DNA from: Halorhabdus sp. CBA1104
GTDB taxonomy: Archaea > Halobacteriota > Halobacteria > Halobacteriales > Haloarculaceae
Direction: 5' to 3'
Length of the DNA: 64,000 nucleotides
Assembly (NCBI RefSeq): GCF_009690625.1
Contig: NZ_CP033878.1
Coordinates: 248,001 to 312,000 of the forward strand
Shown here: positions 44,232 to 53,568 of the stretch, one piece after another
Position numbering within the stretch: the first letter of the stretch is position 1
Layout: every line of letters starts with the position of its first letter
Notes under the pieces: generated by a model
Told to the model about the DNA's origin: nothing
The model's database searches: none
Seen by the model: only the letters and a program-made list of their open reading frames with translations
Made by a program: the position numbers and the translations under genes

Positions 44232-46187
44232 TCATATTGAGGTCAATCGCCGGTAGTCGTCGTCGACAGCCTGGGCGTCTTCGGGCAGTAGCGCCACGAC
44301 CAGATACTCCGCATACTCCGCGAAGTAGTCGATCAGTCTGGCGATCCGCTCTGCGTCGATCGCCTCCAGTGAGTCCAGCAACATGAAGGGGACGTCTTCG
44401 TGGAGGTCGTGGACGAGGTAGCCGGCGAGAGCGAAGACCAGGCCCGTAACCTTCCGCTCACTCTCACTGAGGTGGTCGATCGTATCGTCGTAGGCCACGT
44501 CGTTGTCCGTCGTGCGGACGACGTGGAGTTCGAACACCGTCCGATCGACTGTTTCTCTACCTTGCCGGACTGACTCTGTCGTCCGGTCGATCCAGATCCG
44601 ATCGAGGTTTTCGTACTCCAAGATATCGAGGATCGCGTCCATGTGGTCGTTGAACGCCTCGACGGCTTCTTTCTCGATCTGTTCGATCCGCGTCCGAGCG
44701 TCCGTGAGTTGCTCTCCTAGCCGTTCGCGTCGCTCCCGTAACTCTTCGCCTTCCTCGATCATCGACTCGATTTCGGCGATCTCGTCGGTCACGTCTTCGA
44801 GCGTCGACTCGAGGCGATCGATATCGAATTCGAGCTGGTTGGCTTCTCGGTGCAGTGTGAGAATCTCCTCGAAATCGGCATCCTCGAACTCGTCGACCGT
44901 CGTTTCGAGGCGCTCGATCTCTTCGGTAAGTTCCTCACGACTGTCTTTCAGTGTGGAGATACGCTCTTGCCGCCGTTCGATTTCCGTCTCGATCTCTTCG
45001 AGTTCGCGCTCGATCTCGTCGCGTCGCTGTCGGGTACGTTCGATCTCTCGGCGCCGGGTTTCGTACTCGTCGAGCTCGTCGTTGACGTCGTTGAGCGTCT
45101 GGACCTTTTGTTCCCGAAGATCTTCGAGGGATGTGACTGTCTCTTCGATCTGGTCGCGCTGAACGCGTGACCCACACGTCCAGCAAACGACTTCTTCGTT
45201 GGCATCTTCGAGCAGTTGATCCGTGACGTTCCCGTTCTGTGCTCTTGTATCGTCTTCGACGTCACCCAGCAACTCGTAGTCTCCTTCTTCGAGTCGCTCC
45301 TGGTTGTAGCTGATGAGGCTCTGGAGGTCGCTTATCTCGCCGTTTAGGGATTGGCGGCGGTTCCGGAGTGTCTCGATTTTCTCGGCCAACTCAGTGTCAT
45401 CGCTCTCTGGTGCCGGGAGCTCCGACAGCTCCGTCTCCCGTTCGGACCGCTCGCTCCGCAGCGACGAGATACTCTCCTGTTGGGTTTCGATATCTCGACG
45501 AACGGTTTCCAGTTCGGAGCGGACCGACCGTAGTTCTTCCAGTGCATCCTCGAACTCCGCTTTGACTCGTTGACTCTCCTCGATATCGTTTGAACTCTCG
45601 TCGATCGTCTCCTCGAGTTCGGCCAGCTCTTCGCGCTTGCTCTCGATCTCCGCCTCGATTGTATCCCGTCGTTCTTCGAGCTCCGGGAGATCGCGTTTGC
45701 GGGACTCGATGGTGGCCAGCTTGTCGTTGATCGACCCCTTCTCCTCGCGCAGGCGCTCGATCTCCTCTTTGATCTCTTCGACGTCGATCGGTCGCATAAT
45801 GAGCTCGTGGAGATCTGCCCCGCGCGAGACGGCCAGTCGTGCCTCGTTTGCTTCGTGCAGAAAGGCGAACAACTCTGCGACCGTCGGGTCATCCAGATAC
45901 CCATCCCCGTCGTACTGTACCGCCTCGCCAGCCGTCTCGAGGGTCCGCTCGTAGTCTTCTCCCCCCAGCGTCATCTCGACGCGGCCCTGATCAACATCCG
46001 CTTTCAGCGAGGCCTGATCGGACCCCATCCCAGCCATGATCGCCTGTAGAAACGACGTCCTGTTGGTAGCGTTTTCCCCCACCAGAACGGTAACTCCCGG
46101 TTCAACGTCGACGTTGGTCGACGTGATCCCGCCGATGTTTTCGACGGTGAACGACGCGACCCCGGGCTGTTGATCTCGTAGACTCAC
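44232..46187 (-). CDS. Archaea-specific SMC-related protein
   Basis: A 651-residue protein with an SMC/Rad50-like layout. The N-terminal nucleotide loop GENATNRTS (37-45) is degenerate: it lacks the usual GKS/T. Two long coiled coils (about 140-325 and 350-520) flank a zinc hook CWTCG (about 335). The C-terminal head has LSESERKVTGLVFALAG (signature-like) and PFMLLDSLEAIDAER (Walker B). It starts with GTG. The head may still bind nucleotides but the altered P-loop is characteristic of this group. It forms a two-gene unit with rdfA. Confidence 0.85.
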   Translation of the reverse strand: MSLRDQQPGVASFTVENIGGITSTNVDVEPGVTVLVGENATNRTSFLQAIMAGMGSDQASLKADVDQGRVEMTLGGEDYERTLETAGEAVQYDGDGYLDDPTVAELFAFLHEANEARLAVSRGADLHELIMRPIDVEEIKEEIERLREEKGSINDKLATIESRKRDLPELEERRDTIEAEIESKREELAELEETIDESSNDIEESQRVKAEFEDALEELRSVRSELETVRRDIETQQESISSLRSERSERETELSELPAPESDDTELAEKIETLRNRRQSLNGEISDLQSLISYNQERLEEGDYELLGDVEDDTRAQNGNVTDQLLEDANEEVVCWTCGSRVQRDQIEETVTSLEDLREQKVQTLNDVNDELDEYETRRREIERTRQRRDEIERELEEIETEIERRQERISTLKDSREELTEEIERLETTVDEFEDADFEEILTLHREANQLEFDIDRLESTLEDVTDEIAEIESMIEEGEELRERRERLGEQLTDARTRIEQIEKEAVEAFNDHMDAILDILEYENLDRIWIDRTTESVRQGRETVDRTVFELHVVRTTDNDVAYDDTIDHLSESERKVTGLVFALAGYLVHDLHEDVPFMLLDSLEAIDAERIARLIDYFAEYAEYLVVALLPEDAQAVDDDYRRLTSI

Positions 46188-46500
46188 AGGCGGGAGTGGT
46201 CGCTATGTCCATTTAAACATATTGTTCGTTCACAAATATTCTTCGAACTCAAAATTATATTATTTACTATACTATACAAAAATATCTCTCCCGGGGTAGC
46301 TGTCGTCCAGCACCCGCTCAGATCCCTCTTTGCATGTTCAATATGGGCGAAAGATCTTCTCTTTTGTTTTCTGCTCGATTACTAGTGTCTCACTCACCCC
46401 GCCCGCGGCAGTCGTTATCGGGCGGACAACGGAATCGGTCGACGGATTCGAACTCCGGCGAGGCCGAAAACACTAATCGTTCGCCCCCGTACCGATTGCC
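46188..46500. other. AT-rich intergenic region between divergent genes
   Basis: No gene is supported. It holds the promoter of the SMC-related gene near 46215 and an AT-rich block (about 46240-46285). The aminopeptidase ATG is at 46501. Confidence 0.6.
46211..46229 (-). promoter_or_regulatory. Promoter of the SMC-related gene
   Basis: The minus strand reads ACGAACAATATGTTTAAAT: a TATA element (TTTAAAT) centred near 46215 lies 28 bases before the GTG start at 46187, so the transcript is probably leaderless. Confidence 0.55.
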
Positions 46501-47454
46501 ATGAGCGACGACGATTTTCGCCGACCAGCTGAAACGGCAATCCAGCAGTGTCTCGGCCTCGAGGCCGAAGAATCCTGCCTGATCGTTACCGACGACCGAC
46601 GTCGGCCGATCGCCGAGGCGCTGTACGCGGCTGCCAGCGAGACGACAGACGACGCGATGATCCTCCAGTATCCACCCGGCGAGCAGCATGGAGCCGAGCC
46701 CCCAACAACGGTGGCAACCGCGATGGCGAGTGCCGATGTCGTCCTCGCGCCCACGACCAAGAGCCTGAGTCACACGCGCGCTCGAACTGAAGCCAACGAT
46801 GCCGGTGCCCGGGTGGCAACACTGCCGGGGATCACTGACGACGTGTTCACGACCGGCCTGAACGTCGACTACGCCGAGATTCAGGACCACAGCGAAGCCA
46901 TGCACGAGCGGGTCGCTGACGCCGATGAGATTCGGGTCACCTCCGAGCAAGGGACCGATATCCGGCTCCAGCCTGGTGATCGCGAGTGGCAACTCGATAC
47001 GGGCATCGTTCACGACGCCGGGGAGATGTCGAATTTGCCCGCTGGTGAGGTGTTTATCAGTCCGGCGACTGCGACGGGCACGATCGTCGTAACCGGGACG
47101 ATGGCACCACACGGCCGACTCAGCGACGAGCAGGCGGTTCGCATCGCGGTCGAAGACGGCTCCGTCACCGAGATCGACGACGAGACGATCCGCGGCCAGG
47201 TCGAGGAAGCCGCCGCGGAAGTCGGCGACGACGCTTACAACCTCGCGGAGTTCGGGATCGGGACGAACGTCGGCGTCCGCCAGCTCGTCGGGTCGGTACT
47301 GCTCGACGAGAAAGCCGGCGGGACGGTCCACTTTGCTATCGGCGACGACGCGGGCTTCGGTGGTGACACTTCGGCACCGATCCACCTCGATGGCATCCTC
47401 CAGGATCCGACCGTCGCTGTCGACGGCGAGGAAATCACACTTCCGACGCCCTGA
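46501..47454 (+). CDS. M29-type aminopeptidase-like protein
   Basis: A 317-residue protein resembling thermophilic aminopeptidase T (family M29). The metal-binding region is recognisable in NLPAGEVFISP, NLAEFGIGTNVGVRQLVGS and GTVHFAIGDDAGFGG ... IHLDGI. The usual Glu and His ligands appear present. It would remove N-terminal residues from peptides in the cytoplasm. It is the first of a set of same-strand genes to 49.7 kb, though gaps differ. Confidence 0.8.
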   Translation: MSDDDFRRPAETAIQQCLGLEAEESCLIVTDDRRRPIAEALYAAASETTDDAMILQYPPGEQHGAEPPTTVATAMASADVVLAPTTKSLSHTRARTEANDAGARVATLPGITDDVFTTGLNVDYAEIQDHSEAMHERVADADEIRVTSEQGTDIRLQPGDREWQLDTGIVHDAGEMSNLPAGEVFISPATATGTIVVTGTMAPHGRLSDEQAVRIAVEDGSVTEIDDETIRGQVEEAAAEVGDDAYNLAEFGIGTNVGVRQLVGSVLLDEKAGGTVHFAIGDDAGFGGDTSAPIHLDGILQDPTVAVDGEEITLPTP

Positions 47455-47529
47455 ACGACCACGTTGGACGCCTGTCGGTCGCGTCGCTCCGACGGCGCTC
47501 TTTTACGTTCGGGTCGAGTACGCTCGGCC

Positions 47530-48180
47530 ATGACCGACTCGACACAGCGGGTAGGGCTGCCTTGTCCGGCCTGTTCGCCCGACTTGGAGACTGTTCACGA
47601 CGTTCTCAACCACGGCGGGCAGGCGACGGTTCGATGTACCGAGTGTGACCACGTTCACAAGACCTCTCTCCCCGAGGCACGGACTGTCGAACGGGATGTC
47701 GTCGTCTCACAGGACGGTGAATCGTTCACGGCGACGGCCGAACCGCCCGCCGATGAAACCTTGGCCGTCGGCGAAGAGTTCGTCTTAGAGACCGCGGACG
47801 CGATCATGACGGTCCGGATCACCAGTCTCGAACTCGACGAGGAGGGCCGAGTCGAGGAGGCACCTGTCGAGGACGTCCAGACGATCTGGACGCGCGCGGT
47901 GGGCAACGTCAGCGTCAACGCGACGGTCCACCCCAAGTCGGGAGCCCGTGACGAGACGCGAAGTGAGACGCTGCACGTCCCTGGCGACTACGAGTTCGTC
48001 GTCGGCGAAACTGACGAACTGGGTGAGTTCACCTATACGATCGAGGGCATTCACCTCCGGGACGACGCCCGCGGCTACGAGTACGAGAAACTCGACCACG
48101 ACCGGGATAGTGCCCCCGCCAAGGACGTCAATCGACTTTACCTCCGAGACGAGACCAGCGACGCCTGGTCGGCGTGGTAG
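47530..48180 (+). CDS. Zinc-finger protein of the HVO_0476 type
   Basis: A 216-residue protein. The N-terminal zinc ribbon has CPACSPDL and CTECDHVH. The rest is a beta-rich domain (VGNVSVNATVHPKSGARDE, GDYEFVVGETDEL) with an acidic surface. Relatives occur across haloarchaea with the name HVO_0476 family (from memory). Function unknown. The stop is 2 bp before the start of the PCMT gene, so the two are coupled. Confidence 0.75.
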   Translation: MTDSTQRVGLPCPACSPDLETVHDVLNHGGQATVRCTECDHVHKTSLPEARTVERDVVVSQDGESFTATAEPPADETLAVGEEFVLETADAIMTVRITSLELDEEGRVEEAPVEDVQTIWTRAVGNVSVNATVHPKSGARDETRSETLHVPGDYEFVVGETDELGEFTYTIEGIHLRDDARGYEYEKLDHDRDSAPAKDVNRLYLRDETSDAWSAW

Positions 48181-48182
48181 GG

Positions 48183-48878
48183 ATGGCCCGCTGGTGGGGT
48201 TCGGACCGCGATCGTGCTGCGACAGACGGAGGAGACGACAACTGGCGACAGCGACGCACTGCCCTGATCGAGGACCTCAGAGAGCGCGACCGGGTGAGCG
48301 ATCGAGCCCTGGACGCGCTTGCGGCCGTGCCGCGACACGCATTCGTCCCCCAGTCTAGCCGTCGAGGGGCCTACGCCGACCGTCCGCTGTCGATCGGCGA
48401 GGGCCAGACCATCAGCGCCCCGCACATGGTCGCGATCATGGTCGATCGCCTCGACCTCGAACCCGGCCAGGAGGTCGTAGAGATCGGCACGGGGTGTGGC
48501 TATCACGCTGCCGTCACCGCCGAAGTCGTCGGGGCCGAGCACGTCTACAGTGTCGAATATCACGCCTCGCTTGCGACACAGGCCCGCGAGCGGTTAGCCG
48601 ACCTGGGCTACGGCGACGTGTCAGTCCGTGTCGGCGATGGCCACGAGGGCTGGCCGGCACACGCCCCCTACGACCGGGCGTATCTCACCTGTGCAGCGAC
48701 GGATATCCCGCCTGCCGTCCTCGATCAACTCCGGCCCGATGGCGTCTTTCTCGGGCCGATCGGTACGCGTTCACAGCGACTGGTCCGGGTCAGCAAGCAT
48801 CCGGACGGCTCGACGGAGCGTGAGGACTTCGGTGGGGTCCGATTCGTCCAGATGCAGGGTAGCGACGAGTCGCCGTGA
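48183..48878 (+). CDS. pcm: Protein-L-isoaspartate O-methyltransferase
   Basis: A 231-residue enzyme. Motifs: AVPRHAFVPQ, GQTISAPHMVAIM (the isoaspartate-binding loop) and VEIGTGCGYHAAV (SAM-binding motif I). It repairs isoaspartyl residues in damaged proteins. The start ATG 48183 directly follows the HVO_0476-type gene. A divergent paralogue follows 62 bp downstream. Confidence 0.92.
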   Translation: MARWWGSDRDRAATDGGDDNWRQRRTALIEDLRERDRVSDRALDALAAVPRHAFVPQSSRRGAYADRPLSIGEGQTISAPHMVAIMVDRLDLEPGQEVVEIGTGCGYHAAVTAEVVGAEHVYSVEYHASLATQARERLADLGYGDVSVRVGDGHEGWPAHAPYDRAYLTCAATDIPPAVLDQLRPDGVFLGPIGTRSQRLVRVSKHPDGSTEREDFGGVRFVQMQGSDESP

Positions 48879-48940
48879 TCGCCAGCCGGAGACCACCCGG
48901 GAACGCGATGTTCATTAGGGTGGACTCGTAATCTCGCTCA

Positions 48941-49678
48941 ATGGATCCTGCGGTATTGCGTGAGGACATGATCGACGGGCTCCGCCACGAGAGCCGCGCT
49001 GTCCTCGATAGCGAAGCCGTCGCGACGGCGATGAATGCCGTGCCGCGACACGCCTTCTTCGACGACGAGCGGGCGGCCTACGCCGATCGGGAGACCGAAC
49101 GCCTGGGGACGCGCGTCCTCGCGCCTTCGACGGTCGCCCGGTTGTTCGAGGCGTTAGCTGTCGAGCCAGACGACTCGGTGTTGATCGTCGGCGCGGGCGT
49201 CGGCTACACCTCGGCGGTTGCGGCTGCGATCGTCGGTCCCCGGAACGTCCAGGCTGTCGATATCACCCGCCAGGTCGTCTACGAGGCCCGACAGAACCTA
49301 TCGACGGCGGGCTATGACTCGGTGTTCGTCGACTGCCGGGACGGGGCGGCTGGGCTCCCCGAGTACGCGCCCTACGACCGCATTCTCCTCGAAGCGGCGG
49401 CCGTCGAGCCTCCACAGGCACTCCGCGAGCAACTCACCCCCAGTGGGCAACTCGTGATGCCACTCGGCGCCCACGAGCAGACCCTGGCCGTCTTCGAAGG
49501 CGACGAGGTCGTCGCCGAGTGCGGACCAGTTGCCTTCCGGCCGATGCTCGTCGAGGGCGAACAGGTCGGTGCCATCGAGCGCAACCGGATGCACCGGGAA
49601 GATGACGAACGCGCCCGCCAGGCAGCCCAGTCACGGACCGGCTGGGAGCAAGACTGGATCGACTGGGACGGGTCGTGA
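48941..49678 (+). CDS. Divergent PCMT-like protein
   Basis: A 245-residue paralogue. AVPRHAFFDD and LIVGAGVGYTSAV (motif I) are retained, but the loop GQTISAP is replaced by GTRVLAPST. The C-terminal end (QSRTGWEQDWIDWDGS) is longer. It may methylate another substrate or have lost the isoaspartate activity. The tandem arrangement with pcm is typical of haloarchaea. Confidence 0.82.
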   Translation: MDPAVLREDMIDGLRHESRAVLDSEAVATAMNAVPRHAFFDDERAAYADRETERLGTRVLAPSTVARLFEALAVEPDDSVLIVGAGVGYTSAVAAAIVGPRNVQAVDITRQVVYEARQNLSTAGYDSVFVDCRDGAAGLPEYAPYDRILLEAAAVEPPQALREQLTPSGQLVMPLGAHEQTLAVFEGDEVVAECGPVAFRPMLVEGEQVGAIERNRMHREDDERARQAAQSRTGWEQDWIDWDGS

Positions 49679-49864
49679 GTCCGTCGGCTGCGTCCGGGGC
49701 GGCTCTGTCGGGAGCCGCCGCCCGCTCTCGATGGATGTGGCTTTTTGTGGTGGCTGGGCGAACGATGGACCAATGGTACGATCTATCGTCGACTGCCGAT
49801 GTCACGTGGGCGTCGAGACTGGCCATCGAGCAACCACAGCTGCGATCGTCGGGGGGCGTGACTG

Positions 49865-50689
49865 ATGGACGACGAGCGACCGACGGCTGATCACGACGTC
49901 GACCTGGATCAACCCACGTCGCTGGATTTCGAGGCGCTCCTGGCGGATGGCCTCGACGGATTGCTGTCCCGGACTGGCGCCCAACTTGTCGTTCTCATCT
50001 CCGCTATCGGCATCGTGAGTACCGTTTTCTGGCAGTCGCTTCAACTGACCGTCAGCGAGGCAATGATCACGTACTTGCAGGAGAACTTCGACGCCACTGA
50101 TTCACAGGTGCAGACGGCGCTGACCGAACTCGAAGGCACGGTCGACGCGTTGGGACTGACGATCGACATCTCAGTCCCCACGATCGTCGCCGGCATTATC
50201 CTGCTTGCGCTGCTGGGCGAAGCAATCAATATCGTTGCTATCCGGGCCTTTGCCGACGGTGCACTCGATGGGATCCCACGCGATCTCGTCACCCGCCGGC
50301 TGGGCGTTGCGACGCTTTATGGCTTCCTCGGTGGGATCGTCCTGCTCGTCGCAATCGGGCTGGGGCTCCTGTTGTTGGTCATCCCCGCGATCTTCGTCTA
50401 CGTCGGGACGCTGTTTTTCCGCCAGGAGATCGCCGTCGCGGATAAAGGGCCGGCTAGGGCCATCTCGGGAACGTGGGCACTCACGAAGGGCAATCGCTGG
50501 CTGTTGTTCGGGGTCGCTGTCGTGCTGTTCCTCGTTGGGTTCGTTGTCCCGCTCTTCCCGGGTGCGATTCCCGGCACGTTTGGGACCGTCGCCAGTGTGT
50601 TCGTCTCGAGTATCGTGGGGGTCTTCTCGATTGCCACCATTACGGAAGCGTACGTCAGACTTCGCAGACAGCACACCGAGTCGATGTGA
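49865..50689 (+). CDS. Polytopic membrane protein of unknown function
   Basis: A 274-residue protein with about five or six spans: 41-61, 105-124, 148-182 (two), 210-230 and 238-258. The segment FFRQEIAVADKGPARAISGTW is a recurrent feature of membrane domains related to glycerophosphodiester phosphodiesterase membrane domains. No catalytic motif is visible. A small overlapping frame (49765-49890) with its own TATA-like site is not supported as a gene. Confidence 0.7.
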   Translation: MDDERPTADHDVDLDQPTSLDFEALLADGLDGLLSRTGAQLVVLISAIGIVSTVFWQSLQLTVSEAMITYLQENFDATDSQVQTALTELEGTVDALGLTIDISVPTIVAGIILLALLGEAINIVAIRAFADGALDGIPRDLVTRRLGVATLYGFLGGIVLLVAIGLGLLLLVIPAIFVYVGTLFFRQEIAVADKGPARAISGTWALTKGNRWLLFGVAVVLFLVGFVVPLFPGAIPGTFGTVASVFVSSIVGVFSIATITEAYVRLRRQHTESM

Positions 50690-50792
50690 GCATTTGTCGA
50701 TCGGTGTGTCCTTCGTTGCTACGCGCCTGGGTGACTGATCGGTTCCTCACCGCATCGAAACCCACGAGTGTCCCGGCTCGAAATCGCCACTG

Positions 50793-51179
50793 ATGGAACT
50801 GAGCCAGCCCCACCCCCTCAAGCGGGTTGAACCGCTGGTGTTGATCGCCATCGGCGGGTTCGCCGGGGCGATCTTGCGGTACGCACTCTCCGCTGGATTG
50901 CCCACTCCCGTCGTCGGGACGCTCGTGGCCAACGCGCTCGGAAGCTTCGGACTGGCGATCGTCCTCTACGAGAAGCGACTCGCCGACCTGCTGTCGACCG
51001 AGACCCGTCTGTTGGTCGGGACCGGCTTTCTCTCCTCGTTTACCACCTACAGCACGTTTGCCGTCCAGACGGCCGGCCTGTCGCCAACCTGGGCCGTCGG
51101 GAATATTCTCGCCAACTATGCGCTCGCGATCGCGGGCGTTCTCGCCGGCCGGGCCGTTTCTAGGGGGTTGGTCGCGTGA
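50793..51179 (+). CDS. crcB: Fluoride channel subunit CrcB (first copy)
   Basis: A 128-residue protein with four spans. The Fluc motifs GGFAGAILRYA, NALGSFGLA and GFLSSFTTYSTFA are all present. Two subunits form a channel that exports fluoride. It overlaps the second copy by 4 bp, so they are likely made together and form a heterodimer, as in other split or duplicated Fluc pairs. Confidence 0.92.
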   Translation: MELSQPHPLKRVEPLVLIAIGGFAGAILRYALSAGLPTPVVGTLVANALGSFGLAIVLYEKRLADLLSTETRLLVGTGFLSSFTTYSTFAVQTAGLSPTWAVGNILANYALAIAGVLAGRAVSRGLVA

Positions 51180-51526
51180 ACCCTGCCGTGTTGGTCGGCC
51201 TCGGTGGGATCGTGGGCGCACTCACACGCCATGCCGTCGGTCAGTGCATCGAGCGCGAGGGTGGAGACACCTTCGCGGTCAACGTCCTCGGAAGCTTCCT
51301 GCTCGGGGCGATCGTCGCTGCGCCAGTCGGTGAGCCAGCCGCACTTGCGCTAGGAACGGGTTTCTGTGGCGCGTTCACGACGTTCTCGACGTTCGCCTTC
51401 GAGACCGTCCGCCTCTACGAGGACGGGCGTCGCCGCCGCGCGATCGCTACCGCGGCCGGCCACCTGGGCGGGGCGTTGATCGCCGTGGGCGTCGGGACGC
51501 TGGCCGTCAGTGTCCTCGTCGGCTAG
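51176..51526 (+). CDS. crcB: Fluoride channel subunit CrcB (second copy)
   Basis: A 116-residue four-span protein starting with GTG, overlapping the first copy. Motifs are LGGIVGALTRHAVG, NVLGSFLLG and GFCGAFTTFSTFAFE. The two copies differ in sequence, which supports a heterodimeric channel. No fluoride riboswitch was seen upstream. Confidence 0.92.
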   Translation: MNPAVLVGLGGIVGALTRHAVGQCIEREGGDTFAVNVLGSFLLGAIVAAPVGEPAALALGTGFCGAFTTFSTFAFETVRLYEDGRRRRAIATAAGHLGGALIAVGVGTLAVSVLVG

Positions 51527-51596
51527 CGGTCACCGTCGGCGGCTCTCTCCCCTGTCGGCCGCGGGGTTCACGTGCCTCCCGACCGTCCGTTTTCGT

Positions 51597-52703
51597 ATGG
51601 ATCCAGCGGACCTTCGCGCGACCATGCCCGTCACGAGCGAGGTGGCCTATCTCAACACCGGCGCGAGCAGTCCCGCCCCGCGACCGGTCGTCGAGGCGAT
51701 GACGGATTGGGTCGAGTATCATAATTTCGAGGCTCCCGCCGAGGCGGGGATCTATCCTCACGCCTGGGACACCTACGAGGCCGTCCGCGAGACGATCGCC
51801 GGGTTTCTGGGCACCACTCCTGAATCGATCGGACTCACCGGGAGCACCGCGGAGGGCATCTCGGTGATCGCGTCGTCGATCGATTTCGAGCCTGGTGACG
51901 TACTCGTCCGGACCGACCTCGAACACCCGGCCGGCATCCTCCCGTTCGACCGCATGGCCGACCTCCACGGTCTCGAGGTACGGACCCTCGAAACCACCAA
52001 TGGCCGACTCGATCTCGACGACCTTCGTGATGTCGTGGCAGACGCACGCTTGCTCGCGATGAGTTCGGTCTCCTGGAGTCACGGCACCCGGCTTCCCGTC
52101 GAGGAGGTGGTCGAAATCGCCCACGAGGCTGGAGCGCAGGTCCTGATCGATGCCGTCCAGTCGCCCGGCCAACGTCCCGTCGACCTCGAATCCTGGGGCG
52201 CGGACTTCGTTGCCGGGTCGGGCCACAAGTGGCTGCTTGGTCCCTGGGGTGCGGGCTTCCTCTATGTCGCCCCCGACACGATCGATTCGCTCACTCCCCG
52301 ACGGATCGGGTATCGCGGCGTCGAGGATCCAACCGGCTCACCCTACGAGTACAAGGCGGGTACCGCCCGGTTCGAACTCGGGACGACCTCGCCCGCCCCC
52401 CACGTTGGCCTGGCGACGGCGATCGACCTGCTGGAGTCGGTCGGCATGCAATCCGTCCAGGCCAGGATCGAGCGACTGACCGACCGCCTGAAGGCGGGGC
52501 TCGGTGATCGTCTCATCAGTCCACGCGACTACGAGTCGGGATTGGTCACATTTCAGGCAGAGGCCCCGGAAGCCACCGTCGAGGCACTAGCTGAGGCAGG
52601 TGTGGTTGTCCGGCCGTTGCCGTTCCCTCCCGGTGCGGTCCGTGCCTCTGTTCATGCCTTTAACACTGTAGACGATATCGATCGGTTGCTCGAAGCCCTC
52701 TAG
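51597..52703 (+). CDS. Class V aminotransferase
   Basis: A 368-residue PLP enzyme of the cysteine-desulfurase/isopenicillin-epimerase-like group. The cofactor lysine is Lys211 in SGHKWLLGP. Other family features are YLNTGASSP (near the start) and DAVQSPGQRPVDLESWGADF. It lacks an evident catalytic-Cys loop, so a desulfurase is not certain. The start at 51597 (MDPADLRATMP) is usual. It is 70 bp from crcB, without evidence for a common role. Confidence 0.83.
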   Translation: MDPADLRATMPVTSEVAYLNTGASSPAPRPVVEAMTDWVEYHNFEAPAEAGIYPHAWDTYEAVRETIAGFLGTTPESIGLTGSTAEGISVIASSIDFEPGDVLVRTDLEHPAGILPFDRMADLHGLEVRTLETTNGRLDLDDLRDVVADARLLAMSSVSWSHGTRLPVEEVVEIAHEAGAQVLIDAVQSPGQRPVDLESWGADFVAGSGHKWLLGPWGAGFLYVAPDTIDSLTPRRIGYRGVEDPTGSPYEYKAGTARFELGTTSPAPHVGLATAIDLLESVGMQSVQARIERLTDRLKAGLGDRLISPRDYESGLVTFQAEAPEATVEALAEAGVVVRPLPFPPGAVRASVHAFNTVDDIDRLLEAL

Positions 52704-52719
52704 GGGCCGGTGACCGCTA

Positions 52720-53376
52720 TCACTCGTTGCCGACTGGCCGCCGCCGCAGTTCGTCGATCTGGCTCCGCAGGCGGTCGAGTTCTGATTCCAGTGCCTCCCG
52801 GCGATCGATGAGGTTGCTCAACTCTTCGGTGTTGACCGAGAAGTCGTCGCCCATCGCGGCCTCCAGGGCGTCGGTCGTCGAGCGGACGAACTGTGTGCCA
52901 ACTTCGAGCACTTCCTCCGGTGATTCACACCCTTCATAGAGGGCAACGTCGCCCGACTTGACGGTGTAGCGGATCAGCGGCAGCGCTTCTTCGGCGTGAT
53001 AGCTCGTCGTCGTCTCCAGGCCGGTGACGGGGTTCCGTCGGTCCCGTGCCTGCTCGTTGCGGACGATGCTGAACGCCTCCGCTAAGGACGGATAGGTCTC
53101 GGCCAGGTCCCGTAATCGGTCGGCCGCGGTCACGTCAAGCTGTGCTTCGACGTCGCCGAAGAACTGTGCTGATCCGGTCAGGCTCAGCGCCACCGTGAAG
53201 AAGACGCCGCGGTTCTGTTCGGCGAGTCGTCTGATACGTTCTCGGACGGCCTCGTGTTCTCCCTCTAGGGCCTGTCGTTCGAGATCGTCGAGTAGTGTCC
53301 GGATCCCCGATTCGCGTTCGAGATATTCCTCGACGAGCATCCCCGGCAACTCCCCTGCATCGTCCGGTTGGTCCAT
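52720..53376 (-). CDS. Coiled-coil conserved haloarchaeal protein
   Basis: A 218-residue acidic, helical protein. Residues 15-55 form a helix (EYLERESGIRTLLDDLERQA) and 185-213 a coiled coil (NLIDRREALESELDRLRSQIDEL). The middle has GVFFTVALSLTGSAQFFGDVEAQLD. I recognise no family and no ligand motif. The start at 53376 (MDQPDDAGELPG) was chosen at the end of coding-like sequence; the longer frame is antisense to the next genes. Confidence 0.65.
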   Translation of the reverse strand: MDQPDDAGELPGMLVEEYLERESGIRTLLDDLERQALEGEHEAVRERIRRLAEQNRGVFFTVALSLTGSAQFFGDVEAQLDVTAADRLRDLAETYPSLAEAFSIVRNEQARDRRNPVTGLETTTSYHAEEALPLIRYTVKSGDVALYEGCESPEEVLEVGTQFVRSTTDALEAAMGDDFSVNTEELSNLIDRREALESELDRLRSQIDELRRRPVGNE

Positions 53377-53568
53377 AGCTTCCCTTTGGCCGCCGTCACT
53401 AAACCCTTCTCGCCGGCAGCGTCTCGGGCCCATCGTTCGACCGGGACACACCGAGCCCGCAACATGGCTACTCGCTTGCGGTGCCGCGCTGCTCGATCGG
53501 TGACCAGCCCCACAGCGGTAGCCCATTGTGCCGAAAGACAGTAGGTCGGATGGGGACAACGTCGCCGT

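Noticed and set aside
46440-46465. tRNA T-arm-like GGATTCGAACTCC
   Set aside because: The stem would pair in only three positions and no acceptor or anticodon arm surrounds it.
49765-49890. 41-codon frame with a TATA-like site before the membrane protein
   Set aside because: It overlaps the start of a clear gene and has no recognisable content; spacing to the TATA is imprecise.
50690-50792. Possible fluoride riboswitch before crcB
   Set aside because: The conserved motif and pseudoknot pairing of the crcB riboswitch could not be found in the 103-bp gap.
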